The notes: a model not told the origin generated them from the letters alone. Counted from the first letter of the stretch, positions 29,701-44,043 are shown. The stretch is 64,000 bases of DNA from Acanthoscelides obtectus (GCA_963669975.1 CAVLJG010000001.1:87982864-88046863); one strand, 5' to 3'. Translations and numbers: made by a program.

Positions 29701-32700
29701 TTATGGATAAGCTTGTATACACAGACATACTAAAACATGTCATGGTGCCCTATACCCGAAGCACACTTCAAATCTCGCAAAGAAATTCTTACTCCATGAA
29801 AAAATACCAGTTCTCAAATGGCCTTCACAGTCTCCCGATATAAACCCTATTGAAAATGTGTGGGAATACTTAGATAAGCAAATGCGAGATAAAAATTATT
29901 CAAACAAGGATGAATTTTTTGCCGCTTTAGAGCAAAAGTGGAGATAGATTGATTAATCTTAAATCAAGAAGCTTTTACAATCTATGCCGAGACGATGCCA
30001 TGCGGTGATTGATAATAATGGTTATGCTACAAAATATTAACACAAACATGGTTGGTTTTCTATAATTCAATGAACTTTGCTTCTTTTTTCTATAATTGTT
30101 TTGCTTTGTCTATATATTTTTGTCCTTCATAGTTCCAGTTTTTTCAATTAATTTTTTATTGACGGGAGTCTAATGAATTTATTTATGTATAAGTGAGTAT
30201 TATGCTATAACGAATTATTTATACAGGTTGTTGTATTAATAAAACAAGTTGAAAAAGAAATACGGCACAATATTAATTTGTCTATATACTTTTGTCCATT
30301 AATGTATATAGAAAAACACTTACTTTCTAGCAAGTTCAACAATCTTCTCAAAAGGCTTTTCCCATGCGTACATTTTGATTACTTGTATGCCTGACGTGAT
30401 CTCACTCATCAATTTTACTCTGTAGTCTGTTCGTAAGGCTATCTTTGATCTATAGATTCCCTGTAGTTTCGAGAGATATCCTGCAAAAAATACAATTTCA
30501 AACATACATATCTCATATTTTCATGCCTTTGAGGATGGTATATGCAAATTGAATTTTGATCTATCTACTGTTATTGGCACGCAATCTGATGTCGAAGTAC
30601 TATTTCTAACATTATATCTATAAGCAATGTAGATGCAGCATTAGTAGTCGGTATGTTACGACAATTGTTCTGGGTGGGTTTTCGCATTCTTGCGTTTTTG
30701 AAGCATGAGTGGGAAATGAGCGTTGTCTGGTGCATCCAAAATAATAGATAACCACATGCGCGCTTGTCGCTTTGGAAGGCCTCCCAGTCTTTTGGCAGCG
30801 ATACAGGTTTACGCAAGATTTCGGCGTGGTACAAGACCGTCCATGATGTTATTGAAACACACTGTATAGTAGCGGCATGAACAAATGAACTCTTGCCTGG
30901 AAGACAACTAGATATGAAAATATTTAAATACATCGTCACTTTTCTATTTTCGACTTTGGAAAAGGCCACCGAGGTAGCCGAAATGTTGGTAAACATAACC
31001 AATCATTCCCCGAGACGGATATGAAATAATACGTCTTTCAACCTCTGCATAACAACATCGTGCAGCACCACGAGTATGTACTTAAGGAGAACCGGCCGTT
31101 CCAGGAATTCTGATTTCGAGGTGTTTTTTCTTTCATCCAACTACGCCAAACAAAAATCAGTGATCAATGCATTGTTCGTGGCATACTACTCAACAAGCAC
31201 ACGAGGTCTGTAAATTAGGTGATGAGACTGGCAACGTAGCGTTCGATCTGGCAACACTGGACGCGCCGGGCTTAGAGAGGAGACAGGGGAACATGTGACC
31301 CGCCTTCGGTACAAGTTTGAACTCGCTCGAGTCATTTGGTTGTCCGTAGCGATTTTTTTTTGTGAAGCAGTTTGTTCTATTGTGTTCTAAAAATGAGTGA
31401 CATCAATTTCGAGCAACGGTGTGCTTTCAGGTTTTGCTTCAGACTTGGACACAGTGCAACGGAATCTCTTGCTAGACTTCAGTGGGCCTACGGAGATAGT
31501 GTTTTGTCAAGAGCCCCGGTTTTTCGGTGGTTTAAGGCATTTTCGGAAGGCAGAGAGTCGATTGAAGATGAACCACGAAGCGGAAGGCCTTCATCTTTAA
31601 GAACCGATGTCAGAATGATCGAGAAAGAGTTGAATTTGACTCGCACCACCGTTCATCAGATCAAGAAGAACTGGGTGTTGCATCACGGTAATGCTTCTTG
31701 TCACACCGCAATGTCAATAAACGAGTTTCTGGCCAGTAAAAACATACCTGTGGCTCCTCAGCCTCCTTATTCGCCTAACTTGAGCCCTTGTGACTTTTTC
31801 CACTTTCCGAAGTTGAAAAATCACCTCAAGGGAACTCATTTTGGGGCAGTTGGCAACATTCAAACGGCTGCAATCGACCAGCTAAGACTACTCTACTATC
31901 GGAGTTCCAGCACGGCTATGAGGAGTGAAAGAACCGTCTCCAATGCTGCATGGATTCAGAAGGAAGTTATTTTGATGGTGAAAATATAAAATTGTAATTA
32001 AATTTGGACAAAAAAAATTAAGTAATAAGTCTCATCACTTAATTTACAGGCCTCGTAAATTGAAATTTGTGTAACCTGCTCAATACAATCTTAGCCTTAG
32101 GGTGTATTCATCATCGAACGGAACTGTTTCTTAAGATAAATGTCATCATATGCTGATAATGTTGTAATCCTACCTTGCAAAGGTATTGCCTGCAAAGCAA
32201 TAGCTGCCATACCAGCTACAGCCGCCATCTGTACGCTTCTGTACATAACATAGAAGGCTATAATCGACTGCAATGGCATGATCCAGAGGTAGTGAAGGTA
32301 TGTGGAAGCCATATCGAAACGTTGAACGTCATTTGACAGGAGATTCACTAGCTGACCTGCTGCGGTTTGACCAAGGGATCCTTGGCTTAATTTTAAGAGC
32401 TGTCAACAATTAGTCGAAGTCAATAGATAATAATTTGTTTTACCAACATCACAAATGATTCTTCCAGTTGCAACCGCACTTAAAGCCATCTTGCAAACAG
32501 AAGTCATAAAAGCAGAATCGTTTGACTGTAGACCGATATTAAATTATACACGGCTCAACATTTTTGTTGTCGTCCTCGATAGTCACACAATGCTTTTTTG
32601 ATATCCTGATTTTTGAAAAAAATGTGGGGTTGCCAAGTTTTGGGGTATTCGTACGGAGAAAAACATGCCTACAACCTTCCTAGAGTTCTAGTTAGTAAAT

Positions 32701-34608
32701 GTACAAATTTTTACGCCTCTCCGTATTATGCTTCATATTATATAAATGTATATATATATATATATATATACAGAAAAATCCATATTTTACTGACGCCGTA
32801 ATGTGTACAAGAGAGAAGCGCGAGGAGAGTGCACAATACCTACATATGTTCCAAAAGTGCGCCAATGCAAAAGCATCAAGTCGCAACCGTGGCCTCGCAG
32901 CTCGAGTTGCAAGGCAACGTGGGGGTTCTGTCGCTTTCTAACATACGTATTGCACGCTTCTCACGCTTCTCTCTCTTACACATTACGACGTCAATAAAAT
33001 ATGGATTTCTATGTATACCCTGAAAACCAAATTTGTCTGACGGCTTGAGTTCAATGTGTACGAGAGAGAAGTGTGTGCTGACGCGGCAATCTGTGACGTT
33101 GCCAATATGTTACACCAATTCCTTGAATTGAGATTATTTTTGTGTGCAGAGGAAAAACCTGATGGTCTTCGTCTTCATGTGTTCGCCGCGGTGTTGTAGA
33201 TGCACGCATCGCTCTTTACGGTGACCGGAGGCTCCTACTCCAGGAATAAACTTCTGCTCTGCCTCTTCTCCACACAACAACGGGACTACGGGAGCATTGC
33301 GTCGCTGTTGCAATGGCAATCTTAATTTGCTATGTTGTAGTAGCATTGTCCTGCTCGTTCCTCGTGTTCTTCATTATAGTTCTAGCCATCTTAGCTATAC
33401 ATTCCCAGTCCAATTCGCTCTTAAGCTTGAGTTTTGCGACATTGTCTTCAGTTATATCTTCTTCAATTAATGAGGAGCATTGGAAAAGGGTATGTTCAGC
33501 ATCATTGTCCTGTATCCTGCAGTACTTGCATGTAGGGCTGTCTACTATCTTAAAACGATATGAGTAGGCTTGAAAAAATCCATATCCTGACAACATTTGG
33601 GTAATAAAGAAGTCTACCTCCCCGTGAGATCTGTTACACCACTATTTGGTGTTCCTTATTAGTGTCCGTGTCCACCTTCCTTTTTCAATATTTTCCCACT
33701 GTGTCTGTCAAGGTTCGAAAAAGTTCGCTCTTGCAGTGTCTTTGCTGATATTTGAGCATAGCTCCTCTCTTTGTCTCACCAATAAATCTATTGGGGGCAT
33801 TCCTGAAATAACCGCTACAGCGGTATAAGCAATACAAACTGCCATTTTCCTTATCACCACATTTAGTCGCTGTCGAGTTCTGCCAGCATCCATAGCATCG
33901 CACCAAACTGGAGCCGCGTACAGTATCATAGACTGCTGTGCTACTGTGCTGAGGGTCGGCACTCTATTTTACGTCGTAATGAAAGGTTAGGATCGCCACA
34001 AATTCTGCAACACTCAATCACTGGTATCGCTTGGAAACACCGCATTTCGTACAATCCAAGGCAAGGTTTCCACCTCCATGATCATAGATGAGCGATTCTG
34101 CGCTCATTGGGGAGTGCCGTCCTGCTTCGAAATGGTTTTCACCTGCGTACACGCGACCTCCTTCTTGGTTTGACATAACCTATTGTAGAAGCCTGTACGA
34201 ACATTTTCTGGTGGCGTCCCCGTCGCTAGGTAATGTGGTGATGACCGCGTTGAACTCAAGCCTTCAGACAAATTTGGTTTTTCCTCTATATATATATATA
34301 TTGACTAATGTACCATGTATCCGGCTTTCACCAGGTTACTGGGTGTTTTCCCTCATCTTCAATGTAAATAGCATTTAGCAACATCCTCACATACTACTGT
34401 AAGTTAATCTAAATTCATTTTGCACAATTGTTGCTATTTTTCTCAATGTTATTACAGCTCCTGATGATGATGGCAAAGACCATTGAAAGCTAGAGAGATT
34501 AAAAAAGTATAAAGAGGCCTCTTTGCTTAAATTTTGTCGAAGTACCCAACAAAAGGCGGAAGCTTTAGTTTTTCACCTAACTGGTCTAGACGACAATGAC
34601 CACGTCTC

Positions 34609-34640
<32 letters not shown>

Positions 34641-37600
34641 ACAAAAATAGGAATTTTTTTTTTCCTGACGCATATGCGTTGGCTTTCTGTTCATCGATAA
34701 CCGAAATTACCTACGTTGAGATGGAGAAATACATCGCTCATAGAGTAAAAGTGCCTGAAGCAGGGTCCAACGGCTGGTTCAACAAATCGGGCGACACTGC
34801 TCGTCAGCAGAAAATCAAAGTACACCTTTTAATAAAGCCCCACTGAAGAGAACAGACGAGCCAAAGTCCAGGAGCAAATATAATGAAGCGGCTCGCAATC
34901 CAGAGCAATGACACTCATTTTTTCTGGAGGCCAAGCAGATTGGAAGTAACTTCTCACAGAGTAGCCTTCCACCGCTTACGTGTCAGGATCGACATTACCA
35001 TAACGTCCTGGAGTGCGTGTGCGAGGTATTTCCTGTACACGACCGTGTGGAGTGGGCAGCGGATTTTGCCCACTATTTTCCTATTTTTGTTATATACTTT
35101 TCTCCGCATGATAATTTTCTCTTTATATATACTTTGAAGTTGAGTCATTAATTTTCAGATAATGATTGTAGAAGGAAGATAAACCAAAATATGTGTGTAA
35201 AAATAAAAAAATAAATAAAAAAAAATGTTACCTTGTTTAATAAAGTATCGTCCCGACAATTATTTCAGTGTGGACCTGTATTTGATCGTGCGGTCTTGGA
35301 GCAGCATGCCCTGACCTGTGAGGTCTTAAGTCACCTGATTCACGAGCCCTTTGTACTACATTAACAAAGGCACGAGGGGTTGGTTGCACTCGATTGGGAA
35401 ACCGATTCGCATAAATCCGTGATGCATCCGGGAGCATTTTGTAAAGACTGCCCCCCCGTAAATAAGAATCATGTCCACAAGTTCAGCATTTTCGTAAACA
35501 TGTGCCATTTTTGATTTCGTTTGAGCCACGCAACAAACACTACTATTCACTAACGCGTTATCGACTGACGAAAAACATCGTGATAAACGATTCAAATTCT
35601 TTCGCTTTTTTGTTTCCGATGCGATGAACCGGTCAGGCGGATTATATCCGTTGTCGCCAAACACGAACAAACCTATAATATTATTATTGAGACAGGGCGG
35701 TACTCAAACTTCCAAAGGGCTATAACTTTGTTACTTTAATTTTACCAGAAAAATGGTAAAGGAAAAAACATTTCTTTTGATCAGATCTACTCACTGTTAA
35801 AATAAATGACTCAACTTCGACTTCGACGTCACCCTGTATATATATGTATTTACTTGCACCCTAGTGATATTACGACGTTTTCATAATAATTACTGGTTGG
35901 TTATTGTTTTGGTTTCTTGACATTTGAACGGTCATATTACATTTATTAGTACTAATACAACATACCAGTAATACAGAATTCATGTAAACTGCATAGTTGA
36001 AGTATTACGGGATCCGATCCTATAAGGTAACTCACCTTCCTATAGATCAAAGAGCAACATGCTATCCTAACTCGCATGCCAATTCTCACACAGCCCAAGT
36101 TAGTGTAATGCATGATTATCATATTCACGAATGACATAGTAACCACGCCAACTGCTAACAACCATCCGATTTCTGGTCCTAATGCATTGGTACCTTTGTC
36201 ATAATAACCGATGTATAGTGCTAACACTATTGGCTGAAACATCCTGAAAAGGCGAATCGATGGCATCAAGTAGATTAACTATTTTATCATTTACCGTTAG
36301 TTATCGTTAAATTTAAGCTGGCCATACGCGATAAGGTTTATATAGTGGATACCAAATAAAATCCGATGCACGTCATAGGTGATGTCATTCATAAGAATCA
36401 TGGTTACCAACAGTTGACTACATTCAATGTGACATTTCTACTTGAAGTTTAAATTTTCCCGTCTCGATTCGGTTGGTAGTGCCGTGCAGAGAAATGTGAA
36501 GTTGCCACTTCTCATTTGTTGACATCAGTTGCCATTGTCCTTTTGTCGTACAATTAGTTCTTTATTGTTTAGTTTGTGAGTTTTGCGCTATTTGAGCTTT
36601 GAATCGTTGCCTTGCCGATTAAAAATTGTTCTTTTCAGAACAACAGTTACTGTGAAGTGGTGTAAAGTATCCAAAATGCCTAAACAACTTAACAGTCGGT
36701 GTAAAGAGCTCATATCATGCTTATTAGAATACTTCGAACGGGAAAGGGATAATAATGGCCAACTTTTGCCTTTAACTGCTGTAAGGGAGGTGAGTTTACG
36801 CTTGTTGATAGCATAAGTAATAGGAACATTAAGGTTAATCTTCTTTTTCTTATTTTTAGCGTGTAGCAGCAGCATTGAAATTAAATGTGTCTACTGTAAG
36901 TGGTATTTCACAGGCAGTCAAAAATAAAGAAGTTTTACAATCGCCTCCTAAAAAACGATGTACTCCAAAGAGAGTTACTAATATTTCAAGGCTCAATACA
37001 AGTGGTATTCGTAATACTATTTACAACATGTATGAAAAGAGTAAGTTGCCCAACAAACATATTTTGAATTAGAGAATGTATAATTGTTTTTTTGTAGAAC
37101 AACATGTAACACTGTCTGGCTTGTGGGAGCAATTAAAAGCTAAGCAATTATTTGAGGGCAGTCGTATGTCGTTAAGCAGACTATTAGAAGAAATAGGCTT
37201 CAAATGGGAGAAAGATAACCCCAAACGAGAACTTCCCAATATTGCATCTAAACGTGTTAGTTTTTTGAGATCATACGTACAAAATAAACAAGAGGCTATT
37301 TATCAGTTTGTCTTCTTAGATGAGACTTGGATTTTCAAAAATGGCACCGTTCACCGTTCATAGCAAGATAATGACAGGCGAAGTATTAGAAGTACCAAAG
37401 TTGATGGAAAAATGTGGGCTTTCAAATGTATAGAAAAATAAGCTCTATATAAAAATTAAATGCATTTGTTGGTATATCATAGTTCACGCTGGCAATGAAA
37501 ATGGATTTGTTGAAGGTGCGTCGCTCATATTTTCATCGAAAACCCAGCTTAATGATTACCATGGTGAAATGAACCAGCAAAACTTTTTATATTGGTTTGA

Positions 37601-40600
37601 AAATCAATTACTAATAAGCTTGACCCAACCCTCTGTGATTGTTATGGATAATGCATCATACCATAGCATGTTATTAGTAAAAACTCCCAATAGCTCATGG
37701 AGAGAGGCTGAAATTCAGAATTGGTTAAATGAACAAAAAATACAGTATCCACATGAAGCATTCAAATCTGAACTTCTAACGATTGTTGCACAGTGAACAG
37801 AATACCCAATCTTTATGCATTTTGTTCCTATTTTTTTTTTTTTTAGGAATAAACCAACCAAAATGTATGTGGTCGATAACTTGGCCACACTGAAAATGAC
37901 TGCCTAAAAATGTGGCAAGAGGCACTCCAAACTATTACCCCTGATATGTGGAAGAACTCCATTAGACATACAGAGGAGATAATTATGAAATGGTTTAGGA
38001 GGGAACAAGTAATGGATACACAGGAAATTCTTCCCCTTATTATCCATGTTAACGATGACTACTGATTCCAGTGATTCAGAATAGTTAAAACATCAAAATA
38101 TATTCTGTATAATGTAATCAAACTCCGGAATTGATATACAACTGAACCATACCATGCGGTTAATATCAGGCTCGATAAAGAGTACTCCTTGCCGCTAGTT
38201 GCCGGTATTGTGTAACATCGCATCACCTGAGTTCTTTCTTCTCTTTGATGTGAATTGAAAAAGTGTTGTAGTTCCCATATCATAAATAAATAATCAAATT
38301 AATTAAAATACGATAAAACAATTTGTTCTTTAAATATTTTGTGTTTTTGAATATCTACCAAATCCGGTGTTTTTATTCAGAAAGGAATTTAATTTTACAA
38401 CAAGTTTATTTATTTTTAACATAATGGTATTATAGTAAATGGTAGGTATATATAAACAATTTATTTTATTAAATTTATTTGCTTAAAAGAAAATGTGCAA
38501 ATTCTGGCAACAGCGCACAGCTCCAGATCGATGACGTACATCGGGTTTTATTTGGTATCCACTATAAATAGATAGGCTCACTTCTCGGAATATTAGCGTA
38601 AGCTTAGAATATCTTAAATGCACTGATTAGATAATGTTAAAACTTGATTCATACAGCTTATTGCTCTTTGACATTCTTTTACTTTGCAAAAGATCGAAAA
38701 CTTCAAAAGCAAATCCTCATTATACATAATCTATATCATTGCAGAGGACTTAAGGCCGATTTATAAACCCCGATTGACTGACTTATACTAAGTGACATAT
38801 AAATCCGAACACCCAGTTTAAATGGTTTTATTTTAATAAAAGTTGGTGAATGTATTTATCTTATTGTAAATAACAAGTGAAAAAATTTTCAGCCTTATCA
38901 GTTGGACATTCCGGTTTTTATACTGCTTTTTTTTAATTCACTAACGCTCTAAAAATGAATATTTCAGCCGCAGTAAAGAATCAACGTTGGCGAATTTTGG
39001 TTCTTGACATCCTTTACGATCGGTTACGATGCCTAGAGTACGGAGACCTGTACGATTTCGTCAACATAGTGAGTTTGATAGGGGCCGTATAGTGGGACTT
39101 CGGGAAGCTGGACTTTCTTTTCGGGCAATTGCAGTTAGAGTGCAAAGAAGTGTAGACACTGTGGTTAGGTGTTGTCAGGCATGGCTTCGAGAAGGCCGTA
39201 CGCAAAGAGCAAGGGGCACTGGACGTCGCCGTAGAACAACAGACCGTGAAGATCGCCGCCTAAGATTATTGGCCTTAAGGGACCGTTTCTCCACTACCAG
39301 GTCCATTGCAAATGAATGGTTTGCAGAACATGGAAGACATTTTGGCATGCGAAGTGTTTACCGACGAATGAGAAGTTTTGGCTTGTTTTCATACCGGCCA
39401 CACTGGGTCTTCCCGACGTAATCGGCTTGAGTGGTGCAGACAACGGTCACTCTGGGATCAGGAATGGAACAGTATTGTCTTTAGGGACGAGTCTCGATTT
39501 TGTTTAGGCATGCACGATGGTCGTGCCAGGGTTAGAAGGCGACGTGGTGAAAGGAGGAATCCACAGTTTTTTGTTGAATTTTGTTAATTGGACACAAAAT
39601 GCCAGACGAACAAAGTTCACTATGGTGGGAAGTTACAGAACAATGCGAGGACCTAAATTACTTAAGATTCTTGGGTGGTCTACCTTTTCACGATTGCGAA
39701 GGCGTACTAGTCATATACCTATTTTCGGATAGGGTGGTAAAGCTACCAAACCTTATCGAAGTATTCGTTGGTGGAACAGGCATATTGGCATTATACGGAA
39801 TCTATTTCATTATGTTGAAACGTACCCTCCGTGACTATGCCCTTGAGGAGATCGAAGAGGTATTCTTGGAAGAAAATGAATTACCGAACCTCGTCAGGTT
39901 GCATAAACTAAGTCTGCTGGTCTATATATGCCGGGAAGTACGAAATTGGGAAATGGAGGAATGGGCCTACAGCAAGTTCGTCTTCGCTTGCCGCTCAAGA
40001 GATACATTCCAATCCCTTATGAGGGAACAACCAGAACAGTACGAGATATACTAGTTCACTCAGTTTTTTCAGAGATTCGATACTTCTAATTAAATATTCT
40101 CTAGTTAGTGTTATTACAGTTTCTCAATATTTTTGTCGTACAAACAATAAACATTTGTAAAAGTATGTTAGTAAGTTTTGCGAATATACTAGTTTCCACT
40201 CCGTAAGATGCCGCTTGGAGGCGTAACCTCAACACACAAAGAAGAGTTTTTTCAACAGGATCCATAACTAACATATTTTATAAATAAATGTATGAATGAT
40301 GTCGTTGTTTTACGACGATGTCTGGGCGCAAGAGCAATTCAAACTAAATGTATATTTTCTGAATAAGGTGGAAAATTAGTAACCTTTTTGTTAACATTAT
40401 TTTTTCTATTCTTGGAGCTAACATTTTTTCAAAACAATGAGTGCGCGCATCAATGTTTATGTCTTTTTTTATCTGAAAGAGATTTAATAGTAACATTTCG
40501 ATGTCGATCAAGTTTCATGTGAATGCTTTATTTTTTAAGCCGCTAGTTCTAACCTAATAAATGGATTTTTATCGAAAAATGTATTTAATATCCTTTGTAA

Positions 40601-43600
40601 TTTTTTTTTTATTATTTTCTATGTTTTGTTTCATTTATGGATCGACAATGGCTTCATGTTATTCTAGAAAATTAATTGTTATTTATGTTTACCTGCATCA
40701 ATTTTCATAATTTTAGTTTTCAAGCACACAAGCTCATTTTCAGATATTTTTATTTAGTGAATGTTTGGAGGTTGGACATTGTAGGAGTTGTAAATTGGTT
40801 TAATAAATAAAATTTATTTGTTATAAATAAATCAAGGTGGGTGACAACAATGAGTCATTAGTGTTAGCTATGAGATAAATAGACGTTCCCCGTCTCCTAC
40901 TAATATGGAGAAAGAGTAGTTACTTTTTGTCACTCTTGCAGTGGTTTGTACACTTTTTGTCTGATTTAAGTGTTCCAATATTTGTTCCAATTTCTGTTCT
41001 GCTGTTTTTTCGTAAAAACGGAACATACGTTACATGCATGAATACAAAGATACAATTTCGCATTCAAAATATATTAGCAGAGATGGCCTGTTTTCATAGC
41101 GGAATATCCCGAAATGTAGGCATTTCTAGGAAATTGCCTTCAAAACGAGCACTTTCGCGTATACTTGGTGTTCGAATAAGCGCTGTAACTGACATTCGAA
41201 CTCAGACATGTTCATCACACTGTTGGAGTTATGGTTTGGGGTGCTATGGCTTATGGTTCCAGGTCACCTTTAATCTTCATCAGAGGTAACATGAAGGCGC
41301 AGCGTTATATCCACGAAGTTCTAGAACCCCATCTTTTACCCTATCTTGACACCCTGGCAGATCCAACTTTCCAACAAGATAATGACCGACCACATATTGC
41401 AAGAGTCACAATAGACTTCTCTCAACATAATGATGTCACATTGTTACCATGGCCACCAAGATCTCCCGACTTATCCCCAATTGAGCACGTGTGGGATATG
41501 ATGGGTAGGAGATTGCTCAATTTGCAACGTCCTCTTCAGACTCTAGAAGCACTTCAAGAGGAGTTGGTGGTTGCCTGGAATGAGATACCACAGGAGGACA
41601 TTGACCACCTGATCAGAAGCATGCCTAGGCGCGTTTTAGAATGCGTAGCACATCAGGGTGCATCCACACATTATTAAAGGTCAAAGGGCTTTAAAGCAGT
41701 GCAATCATTTTGAAATTTTTATCATTTACTTATTATGCTTCATTAAGTACTTATACAAAATTTTATTAAAATAAAACCATTTAAACTGGGTGTTCGGATT
41801 TATATGTCACTTAGTATATTTGCTAATTTTATTTAGCTAAATTAACAAAAATGTGAATTATCAGACGTGTTACACGTTTTTTATTTTATGTTATGCGACA
41901 CGCGCTGTAACGTTAGCAAGTTTATAAAGTGATTTCAACCGTCAGCGGTATGGTAACGTCAGATTTTATAAATCGGCCTTTAGTGTCGACCAGGTGTCAC
42001 CCTATTCAAGGCTATTTTTTAATATATCAACATTATTTGTGTATACAAGCAAAATTTTAACTTAAAGCAAACAACGCAAATCTTCGATAATACTTTCATA
42101 CATGGTATGTGTACCTAGATAAATCACTTACTTTATCACTAAACACTGGAATAACAGGAAAAGGCCATATACGAGGTAGGTTTTATAAAATGTTTTAAAT
42201 ATCGCTCTCGATAGGCTAGGCTTTCGAGGTCGGTCTTTATGTTTTGCAGCTCTTTGTACTTCTTTCAGCCAGTTCCTAGAATTATAAAATGAAGTATTAG
42301 AAAACACATTTTTTATTTGAAAAAAAATATTACGATGTAGCCCTAACCTTGCATTAAGTCTAATATCTGGATCCACAACGATGCCTCATCACGGATTGAT
42401 TATCACAACCCTTACTAACCAATCAGGACATCGAATTGTTTTAGGGGCATATGTGTGAATGTTGTTCCAAAAAGAAAGGATTATGTGTTAATAGACACAT
42501 TCTCATTGCAAAGAAAATTCAGATCATGAACGTGTTCGTCTCTTTATAAGTGTCATGAAGTATCCACAATTCTGTCCATTTCGATGCCATAAAAACACAG
42601 AATCAAATCCAAGCGAAATTAAAATTTGTTATATACCGCGGTTATAATATAGTTTAAGATGACACCCGAGTTGATGACGTCAGTGACTCGAATCGCTTGA
42701 ACGCGTTGGTTTTAACCGCGGTTTTGTTGCAAGTTGTTTATTTTAGAAAAGCGGGTATATAATTTCTGACTATTTTTATTATCACTTAATAATCGGTGCT
42801 TTTTCGTCTGCAACGGTGGTATGGAAAGTACAAAAAGTAAACCTTTCATAATATTAATTTGAGAAATGTTTTTTTTACAGAAGATATTGTTCAGGTGTTA
42901 AATCACTTGAGAAAATCTCTCATCTTTAAACAAGTTTGTGGTGAAAATAAAATATATGACGCTCAAAATTTTAATGGTGGCACCATGGCTTTGTAGCTAT
43001 GATGACTTTCAATTCTCTAAACTTTTCCGCGTGTCAAATCAAACATTTATTGATTTAGCAGAAATGGTAGGAGAAAGCGATGAAAAAAGATATTAGCAAA
43101 ACCGTATACAGGTGGACATTATCCAGTGAGTTTATATGGCCGTATTTTAATATTCTTGTGGTATATGGCTACACAGGATATTTTGTTAAGAATAGGAACT
43201 AGATTTAAAGTGTCCCCAACAACAGTAATGAGTATAACTAATAAGGTGCTCTACTTTATGCTACAACTGAAGTCAGCATGTATCAGGTTTCCCAAAAATG
43301 AAGCTGAAGTACCACAAAAATATCCAATACCCGCCAAAATTCTAACTTGTCACATTTCAAATATATAAAACTACTCCCGAATTGGGTAAATACCATAATT
43401 TTACGGTGATAACTATGACATATAACACCTGATTGATGACGTCACGGGTCTGATAACCAAAGTGATAACCACACTCGCTTGAACGGATCGGTAAATACCA
43501 ATCCAAAATGGTAAATACCATTTTCATTTGGTTATTATCTTGAATTTGATAGTGGATACGTGACCACGGATTCGCTGAAGTCAACGAATTCGAATAACGT

Positions 43601-44043
43601 ATGCCCTAAAAGTTTTGGCACAAAATATTTATCAGATTTTTTTAATTAAGACATTTATTTAAACACTAAATAGTTATCATAAATTATAACTCAATACTTA
43701 AATAAGATATACTATCGAATAATCAGGTCCTGGTCGGAATTCAGATCAATTTCTCTCAGATTTTCGTAAATTCGCCGTCTTAATTGTTCTTCATCTTGGG
43801 CTTCCCAGCCTCCATCATAAACCTTCCTAGACAGTAAATCCCAAAAATCCTTTATTGGGCGTGCCTGCGGTAAGCTTGGAGGATTATCGTTTTTGGGAAC
43901 AAAAGGTATGTTGTGTTTTCGAAGCCAGTCTTGGGCATCTCGTGAGAAAAAGAATGATGCTGGGTCTGGCCAAAACATGATTTGGTCATTAGCATGATGT
44001 TCGTGGACGAACTGAAGCAATTTGGAAAGGCATTTATCAATAT

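Larger units (their letters stand above)
25684..30304. mobile_element. Outer Tc1-like element split by nested insertions
   Basis: Left end CAGTAATGGACAAAAGTATA (25684) and right inverse TATACTTTTGTCCATTAATG (ending 30304), each followed by TA. Only ~117 bp on the left and ~170 bp on the right belong to it. The interior is a PIF/Harbinger element (25801-28954) and a second Tc1 element (29004-30131). Confidence 0.75.
39029..41677 (+). pseudogene. Tc1-like transposase split by an insert
   Basis: N-terminal half from ATG 39029: FRQHSEFDRGRIVGLREAGL and RRLRLLALRDRFSTTRS (two HTHs). A frameshift at ~39415 precedes the first catalytic block FRDESRF (~39480). The frame stops at the insert (~39575). 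It resumes at ~41195 (HVHHTVGVMVWGAMA) and stays open to 41677 with FQQDNDRPHIARVTID and RSPDLSPIEHVWDMMGRR (D and E of DD34E). The C-terminal half is very well preserved. Confidence 0.9.
38788..41814 (+). mobile_element. Tc1-like element enlarged by a 1.6-kb insert
   Basis: TIRs of ~55 bp (CTAAGTGACATATAAATCCG, then AACACCCAGTTTAAATGG) are nearly perfect, with TA on both sides. Without the insert the element would be ~1.4 kb, a normal Tc1 size. The transposase is split at ~39575. Confidence 0.9.
38751..41982. mobile_element. Outer TIR element split by a Tc1 insertion
   Basis: AAGGCCGATTTATAAA at the left (38752) and its inverse TTTATAAATCGGCCTT at the right (ending ~41980). Only ~36 bp left and ~165 bp right remain outside the Tc1 element 38788-41814. 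Non-coding; superfamily unknown. Confidence 0.55.

Noticed and set aside
30560..31002. 143-codon ORF as an extra exon of the transporter
   Set aside because: Exons 5 and 6 join in correct phase without it and it has no ABC similarity.
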